Part shown: positions 54,448 to 64,000 of the stretch, in pieces | How the letters are laid out: each line of letters starts with the position of its first letter | How positions within the stretch are numbered: position 1 is the first letter of the stretch | Origin: Ziziphus jujuba | Taxonomy: Eukaryota; Streptophyta; Magnoliopsida; Rosales; Rhamnaceae | Direction: 5' to 3' | Length of the DNA: 64,000 nt | Assembly (NCBI RefSeq): GCF_031755915.1 | Contig: NC_083384.1 | Span: 993,501-1,057,500, forward strand | Program-made: the position numbers and the translations under genes | The notes under the pieces: generated by a model | Database searches by the model: none | What the model saw: the letters and a program-made list of their open reading frames with translations, nothing else | What the model was told of the DNA's origin: nothing

Positions 54448-55023
54448 TCAGGTGTTTTGCTCATTAGTCCACCATTGGAATGCATAATGTCCAAACTCCA
54501 TTGCTGCCAATTTCACCTTCTTAGCCTTCGAATAGTTGTGGCAATCAAAATTCATCTCCATTCGTTCCTCCCATTCCAAGTAAGCTTCCAGGTCACTTTT
54601 TCCCATGAAAGGTGGAATGTTTACCTTGATATTTCCAAGATCATCATCTTCCTTCTCTCTCCTATGCCTCACATGGTCTAGCCTCTCTTGGATAGCATAC
54701 ATTTCATCCATTCCCTCCTCAAAATCATCTTCAAAATTTTCCTATTTGAACTCCTCTCCAGGCCATCCATGACATCCTCGACCTTGACCTCAACCTCCAT
54801 GGATTCTTGCCTCAAATTTGGCCCACCTTAAGATGTTTCTAATCTTTCCATCCGTTAATTAATATGGTCAAATTGAGCATTCATCTGCTGTAGTTGTTCC
54901 AAAATGGCCCTCATGTCCGTTTGCTCACCATTCCTTGTAGCTTGGGATTCACCCCTTCTCATGGATTCCTTTTCATTAATTCTTAGTGATGGATCTCCCC
55001 TTCCCAATCTTGAATCTGCCATG
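54448..55023 (-). pseudogene. Fragment F gag
   Basis: Gag N-terminal half in broken frames. The 87-codon frame at 54448-54711 holds MDEMYAIQERLDHVRHRREK, NIPPFMGKSDLEAYLEWEER and AMEFGHYAFQWWTNEQNT. Upstream codons to 55023 contain frameshifts. No zinc knuckle or protease is present. Confidence 0.82.
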
Positions 55024-55204
55024 TTAGTATGAATAACAAAAAAATAAAATACGACCTCACCAAATTCACTCGCTCATATGTTTCACTCAAATAAGGACTA
55101 GACACTCGTGTTTGCATAGTAATTTCGGCTTTTACCCTATTTTAAACCCACACACTCTTGCCTTTTTTCCACTCAAAGAATTATCTTAAAGTTCTTATTA
55201 AAAC

Positions 55205-56339
55205 TGATGTGATTCCGTCCGAGCCCGCTCCACCGATAACCCGCTGGGGTGCTGACTCGACAGGGATGAAGACTAGGCCAATCACAAGAGCTCAAATTAA
55301 GAGATTTAAGGAAAACCTAGGAGTATATATACAGGGGGTAATCAATCTAAACAGAGCTTGTCCATACTTGAAGATACAAAGCCTATTCTAAGCATCCAAG
55401 TGGTGGAAGCCGATACGGACCCGGGTGACGATTTCGGTACATTTTTGGAGTCTGGGAAGCATGAAATGGTTCCAATGCTTTATGGGTTCAATACATATGC
55501 CTAAGAGGTCATGGAATCAAGTTAAATCAGCCTCAAATGCAATCAAAAAGGGCTTGTACGGACAGCATCAACAATTTGGCCGAATTAGCTATATTGCTTA
55601 CTAGCTTTACTGTATTTTACTGTATTAGCCTTTTCTTATTTTTCCTAGCATGGGCAACGTGTGGGACTTCATATTCAGCTTATTTGGCATCCTAAAAAGA
55701 ATCTAGAAGCTGATCTGAAGCTCAAAGAGGTCAAAGATTGATCAAAGTCAACTTGATCAAAAGGTTAGCATTTTTTAGTTTCCTAATTTGTTTTTACTTT
55801 TTGTTTTAGGAAACTACCATTACTTTTTGGCTTTTATTTATTTATTTTCTAGACAAATAACTTTATTAAGGTTTTTATTTTATTTTTTCCATTGTAAATT
55901 AATTAATTCCTAATTTAATATAAAGGAATTAATTAATCAAACTTAGATTAGGAAAGGATATATAGTTTCGGCCAACTAGGGTTCTTTATGTGTGGTGGCT
56001 GGTTTTCTTTATTTTTAGGGTTTTATTTCGTGGCTTTGTAGCCTATTTAAAGGCTTATTTTTTAATATGAACAAAACTTTGATTTGATTAAGAAAATACT
56101 TGTGAGATTAATTATCTCTTTGTTCTTTGAGAACACCTAAAACACCATTAGAGAATTGGTTGTTTTAGCTTGACTTATCAATAGTTTTTCCATCCCCTAT
56201 TGTGGCATCTACATTATACCAAGGTTTCTAACCACAGGTTGGTTAAGGGTTGAGGTCCATTCCATTAGAACTTAAACTTAATTAAGATCCGGGCTAATAT
56301 AATACGGGTTTAGGAGCAGGTCGTCCTAGGTTCGTATCA
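55205..56339 (+). mobile_element. Solo gypsy LTR in fragment F
   Basis: 1135 bp, TGATGTGATTCCGTCC...GTTCGTATCA, flanked by AAAAC (55200-55204 and 56340-56344). Inner-subfamily markers ([19 protein letters not shown]). Inserted opposite to the orientation of the fragment it interrupts. Confidence 0.93.
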
Positions 56340-56403
56340 AAAACATCCACAAAACAGCAATTAGATCACAAGTATGTTTTCATTAAACTTATCAACAAAC
56401 TTT

Positions 56404-57545
56404 TCTAGTTCACCCCAACATTCCCCACTTGTGTGACTGTTGCTGAGTAGTTTTTAGGTATCAAACGAACCTCTCCAGAAGATAATTTTAATGTGGCCGA
56501 TTTCTCTTCTTTTGGAATCAGTTTCGCTACAGCACCTGCTACTCTGGCTAAATGTCCCCCCTTTCCAAGTGTGATTACTATGTTTTGTATGGCCATGCCT
56601 AAGGCATATTGGTTGAAGTAGAATCTTCATTTTGATCAGTCAAAACCTCTTCCAAACTATACAAGCTTCTTCCAAAACATACGGCTTTCTGGATGTAGAT
56701 GATGATATCTATACAGATGGATCTTATAAATATCATATAGTGAAGTACCACATGAGTGGATATATAGGAATCATAATCTGCCAAATAACTCATGTTATGA
56801 TCTTTTACATCCTAGGTCTTCCCGTTCCTCTATGTAGCTTATGTTCTTCATGTAGCATTTAAATCAAATGACTCTATGAAATTACGTCGATACTTCCAAA
56901 TATTATGGGTAACATAGGAGATATCTCTATTTTTGCGCTTAGGAATCCTTAGAATTACCACTGCTTAGCTTTGAATTTCCCTCTAACCATCAAATGAAAT
57001 GAGAATATCTCGTCCTCCTCTCTTTGAAACAAGGGGCACTTCTAGTTCTGTCGGTGCTTGAAACAATTTTGTCTTCACCATATTAGTATATGTTTGGAGT
57101 CAATAATTTTATACGAGAAACTACTGAACTCAATCACTTGCTGCCGTTACCCTTCAGTTTTTTGTTGAGGTCTATCCTGTAGAGGTACTCAAATTGGATC
57201 AGTGATTGATTTCTAGGTTTCGTCGTAAACCTAATTGATTACTTCTAATTACGTAAATCAATAGTTCAAACTGCACTCAAAGGAAAGGCTTTTCCCATTT
57301 TTATAGGAACTTCTGTACCATAAACATTGGTATCTTCAATTATATAGCCCCTTTAGGATGTAAAATATATATTTTCTCACTATCCCCATAGTGTATGAGA
57401 CAAATGTATGCATTTCGATTAGAATCGTATTCTAAGTTACGATTCTACCATAGATGTCTTTTTCAATTCATCGAAAATCAATTTTTCGGTATAGACACTT
57501 ATGACTCTCCCTCTATGCCCTGCGGTAAGAATGTTAATTTTGACT
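56404..57545 (-). pseudogene. rpl2: rpl2 (plastid ribosomal protein L2), both ends truncated
   Basis: Large-subunit protein near the peptidyl-transferase centre. Exon 1 on the minus strand at about 57277-57545 starts mid-gene (ESHKCLYRKIDFRRIEKDIY) and runs through GRIVT, a stop, and [13 protein letters not shown] shifted frames to GNALPL-equivalent codons. Intron about 56621-57276, beginning GTGCAG. Exon 2 at about 56404-56620: [40 protein letters not shown] and [10 protein letters not shown], after a one-base loss in the MPLG codons. The first 60 or so codons and the C-terminal half are absent. Confidence 0.92.
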
Positions 57546-57660
57546 ATTCATATGTTATGATATGAATATACCACACCAATTCATTATGTACAGATGATGA
57601 GATTCCATTGATACAGAGCCAATTTCAATAGACTTATTTTATTGGAGGGTCCTATTGGCA
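57546..57660. other. Junction/spacer between rpl2 and trnI; rpl23 missing
   Basis: About 115 bp. In plastomes rpl23 lies between rpl2 and trnI-CAU; no rpl23 sequence is recognisable here, so the 5' end of rpl2 and rpl23 have been deleted. Confidence 0.6.
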
Positions 57661-57734
57661 TGTATCCAATAGGAATTGAACCTACGAATTCGTTAATTAT
57701 CAGTTGGGTGCTTTAACTATTCAACCATGGATGC
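57661..57734 (-). tRNA. trnI-CAU: trnI-CAU, plastid-derived, anticodon stem altered
   Basis: Minus strand GCATCCATGGTTGAATAGTT, CACCCAACTGATAATTAACG and GTAGGTTCAATTCCTATTGG. The anticodon position reads TGATAA where CTCATAA is normal, so the CAT anticodon appears changed to GAT. Stem mismatches suggest a dead gene. Confidence 0.88.
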
Positions 57735-57822
57735 TTAGTAGGGATCCTCGTACATGGTGAATAATCAAATTTCAATTCAAATTAAATCTTTAGGATAAAT
57801 CAATGCAATTTAGGAGGACTTA

Positions 57823-59615
57823 ATAAAAGGACATCAATTTAAATCCTACATTTTCGAATTAAGCGAGATATTGAGAGAGGTAAAGAATTCTCACTATTTC
57901 TTAGATTCATGGACCTAATTCAATTAAGTGGGATCTTTCATTCACAGTTTTTCCATCAAGAACGTTTTATAAAACTCTTGGACTCCCAAATTTGGAGTAT
58001 CCTACTTGTACGCAATTCACATTTTCAAGAACATTTTATAAAACTCTTGGACTCCCAAATTTGGAGTATCCTACTTTTACGCAATTCACATTTACAGGGT
58101 TCAACAAGCAATCGATATTTTAGGATCAAAAGTGCAGTACTATTTGTAGTAGCAGTCCTTGTATTAACAATCGAAAGATGGTCAAAAGAAAAAATCTCTA
58201 TTTGACAAGGCTTCTTCCTAAACCTATGAATTTCATTGCACCCAAAAACGATACATTGGAAGAATCTTTTAGGTCTTCAAATATCAATAGGTTGATTGTT
58301 TCACTCCTATATCTTCCGAAAGAGAGTACTTGGATTCTCCCAATAACTAAAAAGTGTATCATGCCTGAATCTAACTGGGGTTCACGGTGGTGGAGGAACT
58401 GGATTGGAAAAAAGAGGGATTCTAGTTGTAAGAGATCTAATGAAATCGTCGCTGGAATTGAGATCTCATTTAAAGAGAAAGATATCAAATATCTGCAGTT
58501 TCTTTTTGTATATTCTATGGATGATCCGATCCGCAAGGACCATGATTGGGAATTCTTTGATCGTCTTTTTTCGAGGAAGAGGCAAAACATAATCAACTTG
58601 AATTCGGGACAGCTATTTGAAATCTTAGTGAAATACTGGATTTGTTATCTCATGTTTGCTTTTTGTGAAAAAATACCAATTAAAGTAGAGGGTTTCTTCA
58701 AATAACAAGGAGCAAGGTCAACTATTCAATCAAATGATATTAAGAATTTTTCCCATCTCTTCTTGAGAAACAAGTGGGCTATTTCTTTGCAAATTTGTGC
58801 TAAATTTCATATGTGGTAGTTCCACCAAGATCTCATCTTTAGTTGGGGGAAGAATCTACACGAATTGGATATTTTGAGGAACATATCAAGAGAGCATTGG
58901 ATTTGGTTAGACAATATGTGGTTGGTAAATAAGGATCGGTTTTTTAGGAAGGTACAAAATGTATCGTCAAATATTCAATATGATTCCACAAGATCCAGTT
59001 TTGTTCAAGTAACGGATTCTATCTAATTGAAATGATATTCTAATCGATCCAGAGATCATTTCAATTCCATGAGTAATGAGGATTCATAATATCACACATT
59101 GATCAATCAAAAAGAGATTCAACAACTAAAAGAAAGATCGATTCTTTGGGATCCTTCGTTTCTTCAAACGGAACGAACAGAGATAGAATCAGATCGATTC
59201 CCTAAATGCCTTTCTGGATATTCCTCAATCTCCTGGCTATTCATGGAATGTGAGAAACAGATGAATAATCATCTGCTTCTGGAAGAAATCCTACAAGATC
59301 CATTCGTTCTTTTTTCTCTGACAGATGGTCAGAACTTCATCTTGGTTTGAATCCTACTGAGAGGTCCACTAGAGATCAGAAATTGTTGAAGAAAGAGCAA
59401 GATGTTTCTTTTGTCCTTTCCAGGTGATCGAAAAATAAAGAAATAGTTAACATATTGAAGATAATTCCATTTTTACAAAATACCATCTCAATTCATCATA
59501 TTTCATCAGATTCAGGATGTGATATGGTTCCAAAGGATGATCTAGATAGTTCCAATAAGATTTCATTCTTGACCAAAAATCCATTTTTTGATTTATTTCA
59601 TCTATTCCATGACCT
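57823..59615 (+). pseudogene. ycf2: ycf2 5' part, plastid-derived
   Basis: ycf2 encodes a very large plastid AAA-type protein linked to protein import at the inner envelope. Here the start codon is ATA (57823; ATG normally), then KGHQFKS-equivalent codons with stops. The frames at 57909-58205 and 58178-58705 cover [79 protein letters not shown] and [20 protein letters not shown]. Further pieces run to about 59615 ([33 protein letters not shown]). A 69-bp tandem duplication lies at 57957-58094. The rest of the gene (about 5 kb) is absent: the sequence passes into 23S rRNA. Confidence 0.93.
57957..58094 (+). repeat. 69-bp tandem duplication inside ycf2
   Basis: Two copies (57957-58025 and 58026-58094), in frame, encoding [20 protein letters not shown] and [20 protein letters not shown], each followed by SH and one residue. 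The standard plastid gene has this segment once. The copies differ at a few sites. Confidence 0.9.
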
Positions 59616-59619
59616 CAAA

Positions 59620-61299
59620 ATAACAGGGGTCAAGGTCGGCCAGTGAGACAATGGGGGATAAGCTTCATTGTCGAGAGGGAAACAGCCCGGATCACCAGCT
59701 GAGGACTCTAAATGACCGCTTAGTGATAAAGAAGGCAGGGTGTAGAGACAGCCAGAAGGCTTACCTAGAAATAGTCACCCTTGAAAGAGGGCGTAATAAC
59801 TCACTGATTGAGCACTCTTGCATCGAAGATGAATGGGGCTAAGTGATCTACCGAAGCTGTGGGATGTAAAAATGCATCGGTAGGGGAGCGTTCTGCTTAG
59901 TTGGAAGCACCTATGCAAGCAGTGGCAGACGAAGCAAAAGCGAGAATGTTGGTTTGAGTAATGCAAACATTGGTGAGAATCCAATGCCCTGAAAACCTAA
60001 GGGTTCCTCCGCAATGTTCATCCATGGAAGGTGAGTCAGGCCCTAAGATCAGGCCGAAAGGCATAGTCGATGGAACACAAATGACTATTCTTGTACTACC
60101 CCTTGTTGGTCCCAAGGGATGGAGGAGGCTAGTATCCGAAAGAAGATTATTGGTTCTAGGATGCAAGTTGCCCCTACTTTTTCAGGGTAAAAAGGGGTAG
60201 AGAAAATGAACCAAGCAAATGTTTGAGTATAAGGCACTATGGTGCTGAAATAACCCATGCCATACTCCAAGGAAAAGCTTGAACGACCTTCAACACAAGG
60301 GTACTTATACCTAAAACCGACACAGGTGGGTAGGTAGAGAATATCTAGGGGCGCGAGATAACTCTCTCTAAGGAACTTAGAAAAATAGCCCCATAACTTC
60401 GGGAGAAGGGATGCCTCCTCACAAAGGGGATCACAGTGACCAGACCCAGGCGACTGTTTACCAAAAACACAGGTCTCCATAAAGTTACAAGATCATGTAT
60501 AGGAGTTAATGCGTGCCCAATGTTGGAAGGTCAAGGAAGTTAGTGACTTGATGACAGGGGAGCCGGCGACCGAAGCCCCCGTGAACGGCAACCGTGACTA
60601 TAACGGTCCTTAGGTAGCAAAATTCCTTGTCGGGTAAGTTTCGAACCGTACGAAAGGCTTAACAATATGGGCATTGTTTCGGAGAGAGGCTTAGTGAAAT
60701 AGACATGTTTTTTAAGATGCTCACTTTTCCCGGGGATTGGCTTTGGGCCTTTCCTACGGAGCTTAGGTGGAAGGTGAAGAATGCCTCCTTCTAGAGGGCC
60801 CAAGCCATCAGTGAGATACTACTATGGAAGAGCTAGAATTTTGACCCTGTGTCAGGACCTACGGGCCAAGGGACAGTCTCAGGTAGATAGTTTCTTTGGG
60901 GTGTAGGCCTCCAAAATTGTAACAGAGCCATGCAAAGCTTTCCTCAGGGCAAACGGAGATTGGCCCTCAAGTGCAAAGGCAGAAGGGAGCTTGACTGCAA
61001 GACCCACTCGTCGAGCAGGGATGAAAGTCAGCCTTAGTGATCCTACGTTGCTGAGTGGAAGGACCGTTGCTCAATGGATAAAAGTTACTCTATGGATAAC
61101 ATGCTGATCTTCCCCAATAGCTCACATCGATGGGAAACTTTGGTACCTTGATGTCAGCTCTTCGCCATCTGGGGCTGTAGTACGTTCTAAGGGTTAGGCT
61201 ATTCGCCCATTAAAACAGTATGTGAGTTGGGTTCAGAATGTCATGAGATAGTTCGGTCCATGGTGTGGGTGTTAGAGCATTAAGAGGACCTTTCCCTAG
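59620..61299 (+). pseudogene. rrn23: 23S rRNA, plastid-derived, 5' truncated (piece 1)
   Basis: Homologous to the 3' part of plastid 23S rRNA, from about GGTCAAGGTCGGCCAGTGAG onward: TGGGGGATAAGCTTCATTGT, GGGATGTAAAAATGCATCGG, GACAGGGGAGCCGGCGACCG, AACTATAACGGTCCTAAGGT-like (changed to CCTTAGGTAGCAAAA) and AAAAGTTACTCTATGGATAA. About 45 bp of the domain V strand around CACCTGGACAGAAAGACCC is deleted near 60722-60733. The first 40% of the gene is absent. Interrupted at 61299 by a solo LTR (target duplication CCTAG, 61295-61299). The joint with ycf2 is between about 59600 and 59625. Confidence 0.93.
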
Positions 61300-62417
61300 T
61301 GAGAGGAACATAGGACGGCCTGCTCCTCAACCCGTATTATATTAGCTCAAATCTAATTATGTTCAAGTTTTAATGGTCACCTTGACCCCTAACCAACCTG
61401 TGATTAGAAACCCTGGTATATAATGAAGACACCACAATAGGTGATGGATGTCCTATTGATAAGTCAAACTAAAACACTCATTCACTAATGGTGTTTTAGG
61501 TGTTCAAAGAGAACAAAGAGAATTCACTCTCACACTTAATTTTCTGTATGAATATGTACTGATTATTAATGATAAATTAAGCCTTTAAATAGGCTACAAA
61601 TTCATAAAATAAATCCTAAAAAATAAAGGAAAAGCCGGCTATACCAAGTAGTTTCCTATGTGGCCGAAATTCTCACACCTTTCCTAATCTAATTTAGATT
61701 AATTAATTCCTTTATTTTGAATTATGAGTTAATTAATTTACAATGAAAATAATAAAATAATAACTTTCATAAACTTATTTTTCCAGAAAATAAATAAATA
61801 AAAACTAAAAAGTAATGGTAATTTCCTAAAACAAAAAGTAGAATCAAATTAGGAAACTAAAATACTAGCTTTTTAGCTAAGTTGATGTTGACCAATTTGA
61901 GCTCCAAATCATCTTCAATATGCGTTGTAGAATTCCAAATAAGCTTACCATGAAGTCCCACACGTTTTCCTTGCTTGGAAGAAAGAGAAAAAGCCAACTC
62001 AGCAAAATACAGTAAAGCCAGCATAAAATACAGTAAAAATAGGCCAAATTTGAAGCTGTCCGTATAACCCCTTTTTGAATGCCTTTGAATCTGGCTTGAC
62101 TTGATTCCATATCCTCTTAGACATATTTATTGACTCCATAAAGAGTTGGAACCATTTCATGCTGCTCGGTGTCCATATTTGCACCAAAATTGCTACCCAG
62201 GTCCCTATCGACTTCCACCACTTGCATGCTTAGAATATGCTTTGTATCTTCTAGTATGGACAAGCTCTATTGAGAATTGATTGCCCCTATATAAATGCTC
62301 CCAGGTTGTCCTTAAATATTTTTAATTTGAGCTCTTGTGATTGGCCCGGTCTTTATCCGTGTCGGGTCAGCACCCCAACGGGTTATCGGCTGAGCGGGCT
62401 CGAGCAGAATCACATCA
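61300..62417 (-). mobile_element. Solo gypsy LTR in 23S rRNA
   Basis: 1118 bp, minus orientation, starting TGAGAGGAACATAGGACGG (diverged from TGATACGAACCTAGG) and ending CAGAATCACATCA. Flanked by CCTAG (61295-61299 and 62418-62422). More diverged than the other solo LTRs and closer to element E in places (GGTCACCTTGACCCCTAACC), so an older insertion. Confidence 0.93.
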
Positions 62418-62557
62418 CCTAGTACAAGAGGACCAGGAAGGATGCATATTTGGTGTATCAGTTATAGTGCCCATGGTAAACCCTAGATAGCCAAGTGCAG
62501 AGAGGATAACTGCTGAAAGCATCTAAGTAGTAAGCCCACCCCAAGATAAGTGCTCTC
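62418..62557 (+). pseudogene. rrn23: 23S rRNA 3' end (piece 2)
   Basis: Resumes at CCTAGTACAAGAGGACCAGG, the sarcin-ricin-proximal 3' domain, and continues through AAGCATCTAAGTAGTAAGCC. The sarcin-ricin core AGTACGAGAGGA has one change (AGTACAAGAGGA). The 3' end is placed by analogy, about 100 bp before 4.5S; it is approximate. Confidence 0.88.
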
Positions 62558-62657
62558 CTATTCCGATTTCCCCAAAGCTTCCGGTAGCATAGCCAAGACA
62601 TCGATGGGTTTTCAACCCCTGTGGAGGTGGAGCGACATAAGTTTTGAGAATTCAAGA

Positions 62658-62760
62658 GAAGGTCATGGTGAGGCAAGCTTTTATCATTACAATAGATGTC
62701 AAGTGGAAGTGTAGTGATGTATGCAGCTGAGGCATCCTAACAGACCGGTAGGCTTGAACC
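62658..62760 (+). rRNA. rrn4.5: 4.5S rRNA, plastid-derived
   Basis: GAAGGTCATGGTGAGGCAAG, then ATCATTACAATAGATGTCAA, GTATGCAGCTGAGGCATCC-like and ACAGACCGGTAGGCTTGAAC. Several G-to-A and C-to-T changes against the normal plastid sequence. About 103 bp, as expected. Confidence 0.92.
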
Positions 62761-63015
62761 TTGTTCCTACTTGACTTGATCAATTCGATCAGGCACTCGC
62801 CATCTATTTTCATTGTTCAACTTTTTGACAACATGAAAAAACTATTGTTCAACTCTTTGACAACATGAAAAAACCAAAAGCTCTACCTTCCCTCTCTATC
62901 TATCCAAAGGATGGAAGGGCAGATGGCTTTGGTGTCCCCTCCGGTTAAGAATTGGGGCCTCACAATCACTGGCCAATATGCTTTTCTCTCATGCCCTTCT
63001 TCATTCATGGTTCGA
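62761..63015. other. 4.5S-5S spacer with a tandem duplication
   Basis: Plastid spacer. A near-perfect tandem pair of about 32 bp (TTGTTCAACT.TTTGACAACA) lies at about 62813-62876. An apparent open frame at 62911-63138 is chance. Confidence 0.7.
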
Positions 63016-63137
63016 TATTTTGGTGTCTTAGGCATAGAGGAACCACACCAATCCATCCCGAACTTAGTGGTTAAACTCTATTGTGGTGATGATACTGTTG
63101 TTGAGGTCATGTGGAAAAATAGCTTGATGCCAAGATG
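63016..63137 (+). rRNA. rrn5: 5S rRNA, plastid-derived
   Basis: TATTTTGGTGTCTTAGGCAT, GAGGAACCACACCAATCCAT, CCCGAACTTAGTGGTTAAAC, and an end of GATGCCAAGATG. About 122 bp. Many C-to-T and G-to-A changes, so stems are weakened. Confidence 0.92.
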
Positions 63138-63387
63138 ATAAAAAGCTTAACACCTCTCATTCTTATTACTTTATTTTTTCAATATGAACAAAGAAAATGA
63201 AAACTAAAAAGGTCATCTTATTCAAAACCCTAATTATGAAATCCCTTCTCTACTTCGCACCTCATAACACAACGTTCTTATATAGAGAGAGGTACTTTCA
63301 CATCTTCTTAACCCGAAACGATTGGGGAGAGGAAAGGTTCCTTTTGTTTTTGGGTACTCCAGGGAAAGATCTAGTGGACACGGGGTG

Positions 63388-63461
63388 AGGCCTGTAGCTT
63401 AAAAGATTAGAGCACGTGGCTACGATCCACAGTGTTGGGGGTTCGAATCCCTTCTTGCCCA
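63388..63461 (+). tRNA. trnR-ACG: trnR-ACG, plastid-derived
   Basis: AGGCCTGTAGCTTAAAAGAT, anticodon loop GGCTACGATCC (ACG), GGGGGTTCGAATCCCTTCTT, ending GCCCA. D-arm and acceptor changes (AGGCC for GGGCC; TTGCCCA for TCGCCCA). Plastome order after 5S. Confidence 0.92.
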
Positions 63462-64000
63462 CAACCGGCCAAAAACGGAAGGACCTTTCCCTTTGGGGGT
63501 AGGAAAATGATGATCAGGATTGCGGACCCCAAGCTATGGAATTTGGTCTTTTGTCGAAATGGAATGGCCTTACTCTTTCTTTTTTCTTTCTTTTTAATTA
63601 TCGTTAATGGTTGATAAATTTTAATACAGTATGCCCGGCCTGAAGCCCAAATCCGCATATTTTTTTGTTTTACGCCCCATAATTCTTTCTCTGCTAGTTT
63701 AGGGCAGAATAGCAGAGAAAGTACAAGTATTAGTAGCATAGCAAAAATGCATTCATCGTCATAAATATGTTTTCTTGCGATAATTGTGGCTTCCCAAGCA
63801 AATTGATGTTTGCATCTTTGATGCACATGCTAGTAAATTCAAGAATTCTTAATTGGATAGTTGTAAATAGCCCCAGACTGTGGAACGAAGGATTATCTTG
63901 GACCTACACTGAGGTATTGACAGCGATTCTCAAATATCGTAAAACAAAATGTGATACGATGAGATAGAATGTAATAGAAACAAAGGCACAGGGAACGAGT
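63462..64000. other. Plastid trnR-trnN spacer and unassigned right edge
   Basis: The first 150 bp look like the spacer downstream of trnR-ACG (GGACCTTTCCCTTTGGGGGT; GGACCCCAAGCTATGGAATT). From about 63620 to the edge I cannot assign the sequence to a gene. An open frame of 139 codons at 63407-63826 (minus) overlaps trnR and the spacer and is probably chance. Confidence 0.5.

Larger units (their letters stand above)
54244..56403 (-). mobile_element. Gypsy fragment F (gag and leader only) at the plastid junction
   Basis: Minus-strand fragment with both ends missing. Parts at 54244-55204 and 56345-56403 are separated by a solo LTR (55205-56339). It encodes the Gag N-terminus and core: start near 55023 (ADSRLGRGDPSLRINEK) and NIKVNIPPFMGKSDLEAYLE. 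The right part is leader sequence. It is closer to element E than to B/C/D. It lies exactly between psaA-derived and rpl2-derived plastid DNA, with no target duplication of its own. Confidence 0.85.

Noticed and set aside
59775..60803. Minus-strand open frames in 23S rRNA
   Set aside because: Chance frames in a recognisable rRNA sequence.
62911..63138. Open frame over 5S rRNA
   Set aside because: It lies across a spacer and an rRNA gene and has no recognisable domain.
1..64000. Window as a chloroplast genome
   Set aside because: Plastid genes are in order but carry stops, indels and lost start codons, and are interrupted by LTR retrotransposons with target duplications. Plastomes do not host such elements.
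1..64000. Window as a plant mitochondrial genome with plastid inserts
   Set aside because: No mitochondrial genes are seen, and nested LTR elements in many layers are typical of nuclear DNA. Not formally excluded without flanks.

Overview
This window looks like plant nuclear DNA, most likely from a dicot. Roughly 20 kb of chloroplast-derived sequence (a nuclear plastid insertion, NUPT) has been blown apart by about 43 kb of LTR retrotransposons. The plastid genes keep plastome order but carry stop codons, frameshifts, lost start or stop codons and LTR insertions with 5-bp target duplications. A functional plastid or mitochondrial genome is therefore not what is seen. No gene here looks functional for the host; the species cannot be named from the sequence.

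Plastid layer, left to right: rbcL-atpB spacer and atpB (three pieces: 548-698, 12996-14066, 32308-32591), atpE (two pieces), trnM-CAU, trnV-UAC, ndhC, ndhK, ndhJ, trnF-GAA, trnL-UAA, trnT-UGU, rps4, trnS-GGA, ycf3, and the 5' part of psaA (two pieces, to about 54243). This is one large-single-copy segment. A second segment (56404 to about 59615) is from the inverted repeat: rpl2 (truncated), trnI-CAU and the 5' part of ycf2. A third (about 59620 to the right edge) holds the 3' part of 23S rRNA, then 4.5S, 5S and trnR-ACG. The psaA/rpl2 junction contains a truncated retrotransposon fragment; the ycf2/23S junction is direct.

Retrotransposon layer: one Ty3/gypsy family dominates. Its LTR is about 1.13 kb (TGATGTGATTCC...GTTCGTATCA), the primer-binding site matches initiator Met tRNA, and target duplications are 5 bp. 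Copies: element B (699-12995, minus) in atpB; element D (3060-8925, minus) nested in B; complex C (14067-32307, plus), four LTRs and three internal regions, in atpB; a collapsed copy (32762-34057) in atpE; an older, more complete relative E (34709-41843, minus); and solo LTRs in psaA (52273-53420), in a retrotransposon fragment (55205-56339) and in 23S rRNA (61300-62417). A Ty1/copia element (19502-24118) sits in an LTR of complex C, and a related copia solo LTR (10123-11129) sits in the leader of B.

The most notable biology is in the gypsy family. Four copies (B, D and two internal regions of C) share about 4.0 kb of internal sequence encoding Gag, a zinc knuckle and an aspartic protease. 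Most of reverse transcriptase, all of RNase H and most of integrase are replaced by the same scrambled remnant: an integrase piece, then a reverse-transcriptase piece, then the integrase C-terminus, still in one reading frame that runs on into the 3' LTR. This looks like a replicating non-autonomous GAG-PR family (TR-GAG-like). The copia element has also lost reverse transcriptase and RNase H by an in-frame deletion. Complex C contains an LTR that is a recombinant between two subfamilies.
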